Shown here: positions 62,268 through 64,000 of the stretch, one piece after another | Layout: every line of letters begins with the position of its first letter | How positions within the stretch are numbered: position 1 is the stretch's first letter | Assembly: GCA_963573385.1 (NCBI GenBank) | Contig: CAUYLG010044469.1 | Coordinates: 1-64,000, forward strand | Source of the DNA: Cacajao melanocephalus | Lineage: Eukaryota > Chordata > Mammalia > Primates > Pitheciidae | Direction: 5' to 3' | Length of the DNA: 64,000 bases | Notes under the pieces: generated by a model | Seen by the model: the letters and a program-made list of their open reading frames with translations, nothing else | Told to the model about the DNA's origin: nothing | Databases searched by the model: none | Position numbers and translations under genes: made by a program

Positions 62268-64000
62268 GGTGGAGCAAGATGGTGCAGTAGAAGGGTTCAC
62301 AGATACCAAGGACACCAATTTAACAACCATCTACACAGAAGGAACACCATAAGAACCAAATTCAGGTGAGCACTCATAGTACCTGGTTTTAACTTGCTAT
62401 TACTGAAAAAGGCACTGAAGAGATAGCATAAACCATCCAAAATTGCTGACACCACCCCTCCTTGACCCTAGCAACAGTGCGTTGCAGAGAGCCCCTCTTA
62501 GTGCTGGGGGAAGGAGAACACAACAATTTTAATTGTTGTCCTGTTAGAGCAGAAATGAGAAAAAACTCAGCTGACTCTGGCTCATCAAGGGAGCATTTAA
62601 ACCAGCCCTAGCCAGAGGGGACATTGCAAATCCCAGCAGTTTGAACTTGAGTTCCCACAAACTTTTCTACCAAGATCCAAAGTGCTCTTTGTCTCTAAGT
62701 AAACTTGAAAGGCAGTCTAGGCCATAAGGACTGAAACTCTTAGGCAAGAGCTGAACTAGGCTCAGAGATAGTGGACTCGGGGGCAAGCAACATACTGAGA
62801 CACCAGCTGGGATAGCTAAGGGAGTGCTGGCATCACCCCTCCCCTAACCCTAGGCTGCATAACTCACACCTCCAAAAGAGACTCCTTCCTTGTGCTTCAG
62901 GAGAGGAAAGAGAAGAGCAGGAGGACTTTGTCTTTCATATAGAATAGCAGCTCAGCCACAACAAAGTAGGACACCAGTCAGACTTGTAATGCCCCTGTTC
63001 CAGATCTTAGCCCCTAGACATTTCTAGACACAGCCTGGGCCAGAAGTGAACCCATTCCTTGAAGGAAAGGACCCAGTACTGGCAGCATTTAACATCTGCT
63101 AACTGAAAAACCCTTGGACCTTAAATACCCAGCAGCAATATCCAGATATTACATCAAGAAACTTGGATAGGCCTCTGAGATTCAGTGGCTTCAGGTGAGA
63201 CTCAGCACATTACCAACTATGGTGACCTCAGCAAAAATATTTCTGCTTGAGAAAAGCAGAGGGAAAAGTAAAGGGGACTTTGTCTTGCATCTTAGGTACT
63301 GGCATAGCCAGAGCGGTTAGAGCACCAAGCAGGCACTTGGGGTCCCTAATTCTGGGATTTAACTCTTAGATAGCATTTCTGTACTTTCCCTTGGCCAGAG
63401 GGGAGCCCACTATCCTGAAGGGTGAGTCCCAAGCCAGGCAACATTCATGACAAGCTGACTTAAGAGACCTTTGGCCCTAAAGGAACACCAGTGGTAGTCT
63501 GGCAGTACTCCCTACGGCCTGGGGAGGTGGTGGCTACAGAGGGAGGCTTCTCTGCTTTTGTAAAGGAAAGCAAAGTGTGAGAAGTACTGTGTCTTGTGGT
63601 TTTAGTGCCAGCTCAGCTACCATACAATAGAACATCAGGTAGACTTCCAAGGTGATTTACTCTAGTCCCTGACTCCTAGATGTCACTTCTGGACTGACAG
63701 AAGACCTGGGGTGACTTTCTGCCCTAAAGGGAAGGACACAGGGTTGACCTGGTGATTGTAGCGTCTCAATGCCTTGAGCAAACATAGGCAATAGACAGGG
63801 AAGGGTTAGAGCAGGCCTTGGACGAGACTCAGCACTGTGTTGGCTTCAGGTCTGACACAGTGCAGTCATAGTCGTGGCATCCACAGGGGTGCTCTGTCAC
63901 TTCATCCCAGCTTTAGGTGGCTCAGAACAGAGAGACCCTCTAAGGTTGGGAGAATATAAAGAAATAGAACAAGAGTCTCTGCCTGGCAATCCAGATAATT
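62268..64000 (+). mobile_element. 5' UTR of a sense L1 (L1PB/L1MA type), runs past the window
   Basis: Starts ggtggagcaagatggtgcag, the L1 5' end, then aagaaccaaattcaggtgag, ggcactgaagagatagcata, 'cagctgggatagctaaggga' and gacactccttcct-like blocks in the order of older primate L1 5' UTRs. This region held the internal Pol II promoter. Three diverged tandem modules follow, marked by ggactttgtctt at 62922 and 63275 and a third form near 63584. ORF1 and ORF2 would lie beyond 64000. It interrupts the older L1M ending at 62265. Confidence 0.93.

Noticed and set aside
62268..64000. Possible CpG island or gene promoter because of higher GC
   Set aside because: The GC rise coincides with an L1 5' UTR, and CpG is depleted.

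Overview
This window is primate nuclear DNA, almost certainly human or a close relative. The evidence is the interspersed-repeat content: dimeric Alu elements of S and J character, primate-type L1 copies (one with an L1PA-style 3' end), a MaLR (MST/THE1-type) provirus, and older MIR, L2, MER5, MER20 and Tigger relics. The sequence is AT-rich, CpG-poor and full of microsatellites. I find no protein-coding gene, no tRNA or rRNA gene, no CpG island, no CRISPR array and no bacterial-style operon. Open reading frames stay short and fall mostly inside repeats. The window reads as a gene desert or a very long intron.

Layout. 1-140 is a long poly-T run, followed by about 3 kb of unclassified sequence. 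2.95-4.8 kb holds L2, MER5 and L1M relics with an Alu. 6.39-14.06 kb is a near full-length L1 on the minus strand carrying a nested AluJ-like element and an 11-bp candidate target-site duplication. 15.2-16.2 kb has two MIRs. 16.77-22.54 kb is a second minus-strand L1 with an internal deletion, a nested old Alu and a nested 2.2-kb L1PA-like insertion bounded by a 10-bp duplication. 22.5-36 kb is the least repetitive part, with MIRs, MER5A, L2, three Alu-family insertions and a 36-nt U2 snRNA retropseudogene with long flanking direct repeats.

36.1-42.1 kb holds a hAT element, an Alu insertion that seems to carry extra 3' sequence and a second A-tail, a MER20, L2s, a MaLR LTR and several microsatellites. 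43.21-45.72 kb is a complete-looking minus-strand MaLR provirus (LTR-internal-LTR). 45.9-50.7 kb has two diverged copies of an unidentified roughly 200-bp sequence, MIRs, Alus and short tandem duplications. 50.86-57.44 kb is a third long minus-strand L1 with two Alus nested in it. 57.6-58.3 kb is a mosaic of L1 minus, a Tigger terminus and an L1 plus 3' UTR. 59.76-62.26 kb is a decayed plus-strand L1M. From 62.27 kb to the end lies the 5' UTR of another plus-strand L1, which runs out of the window.

Nothing here works together as a pathway. The organisation is a layered record of retrotransposition, and relative ages can be read from the nesting. I see no convincing new biological system. The items most worth checking are the short U2 retrocopy, the Alu with apparent 3' transduction, and the unidentified duplicated sequence at 45.9 and 47.6 kb. 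Family names rest on remembered consensus features, not on a database search.
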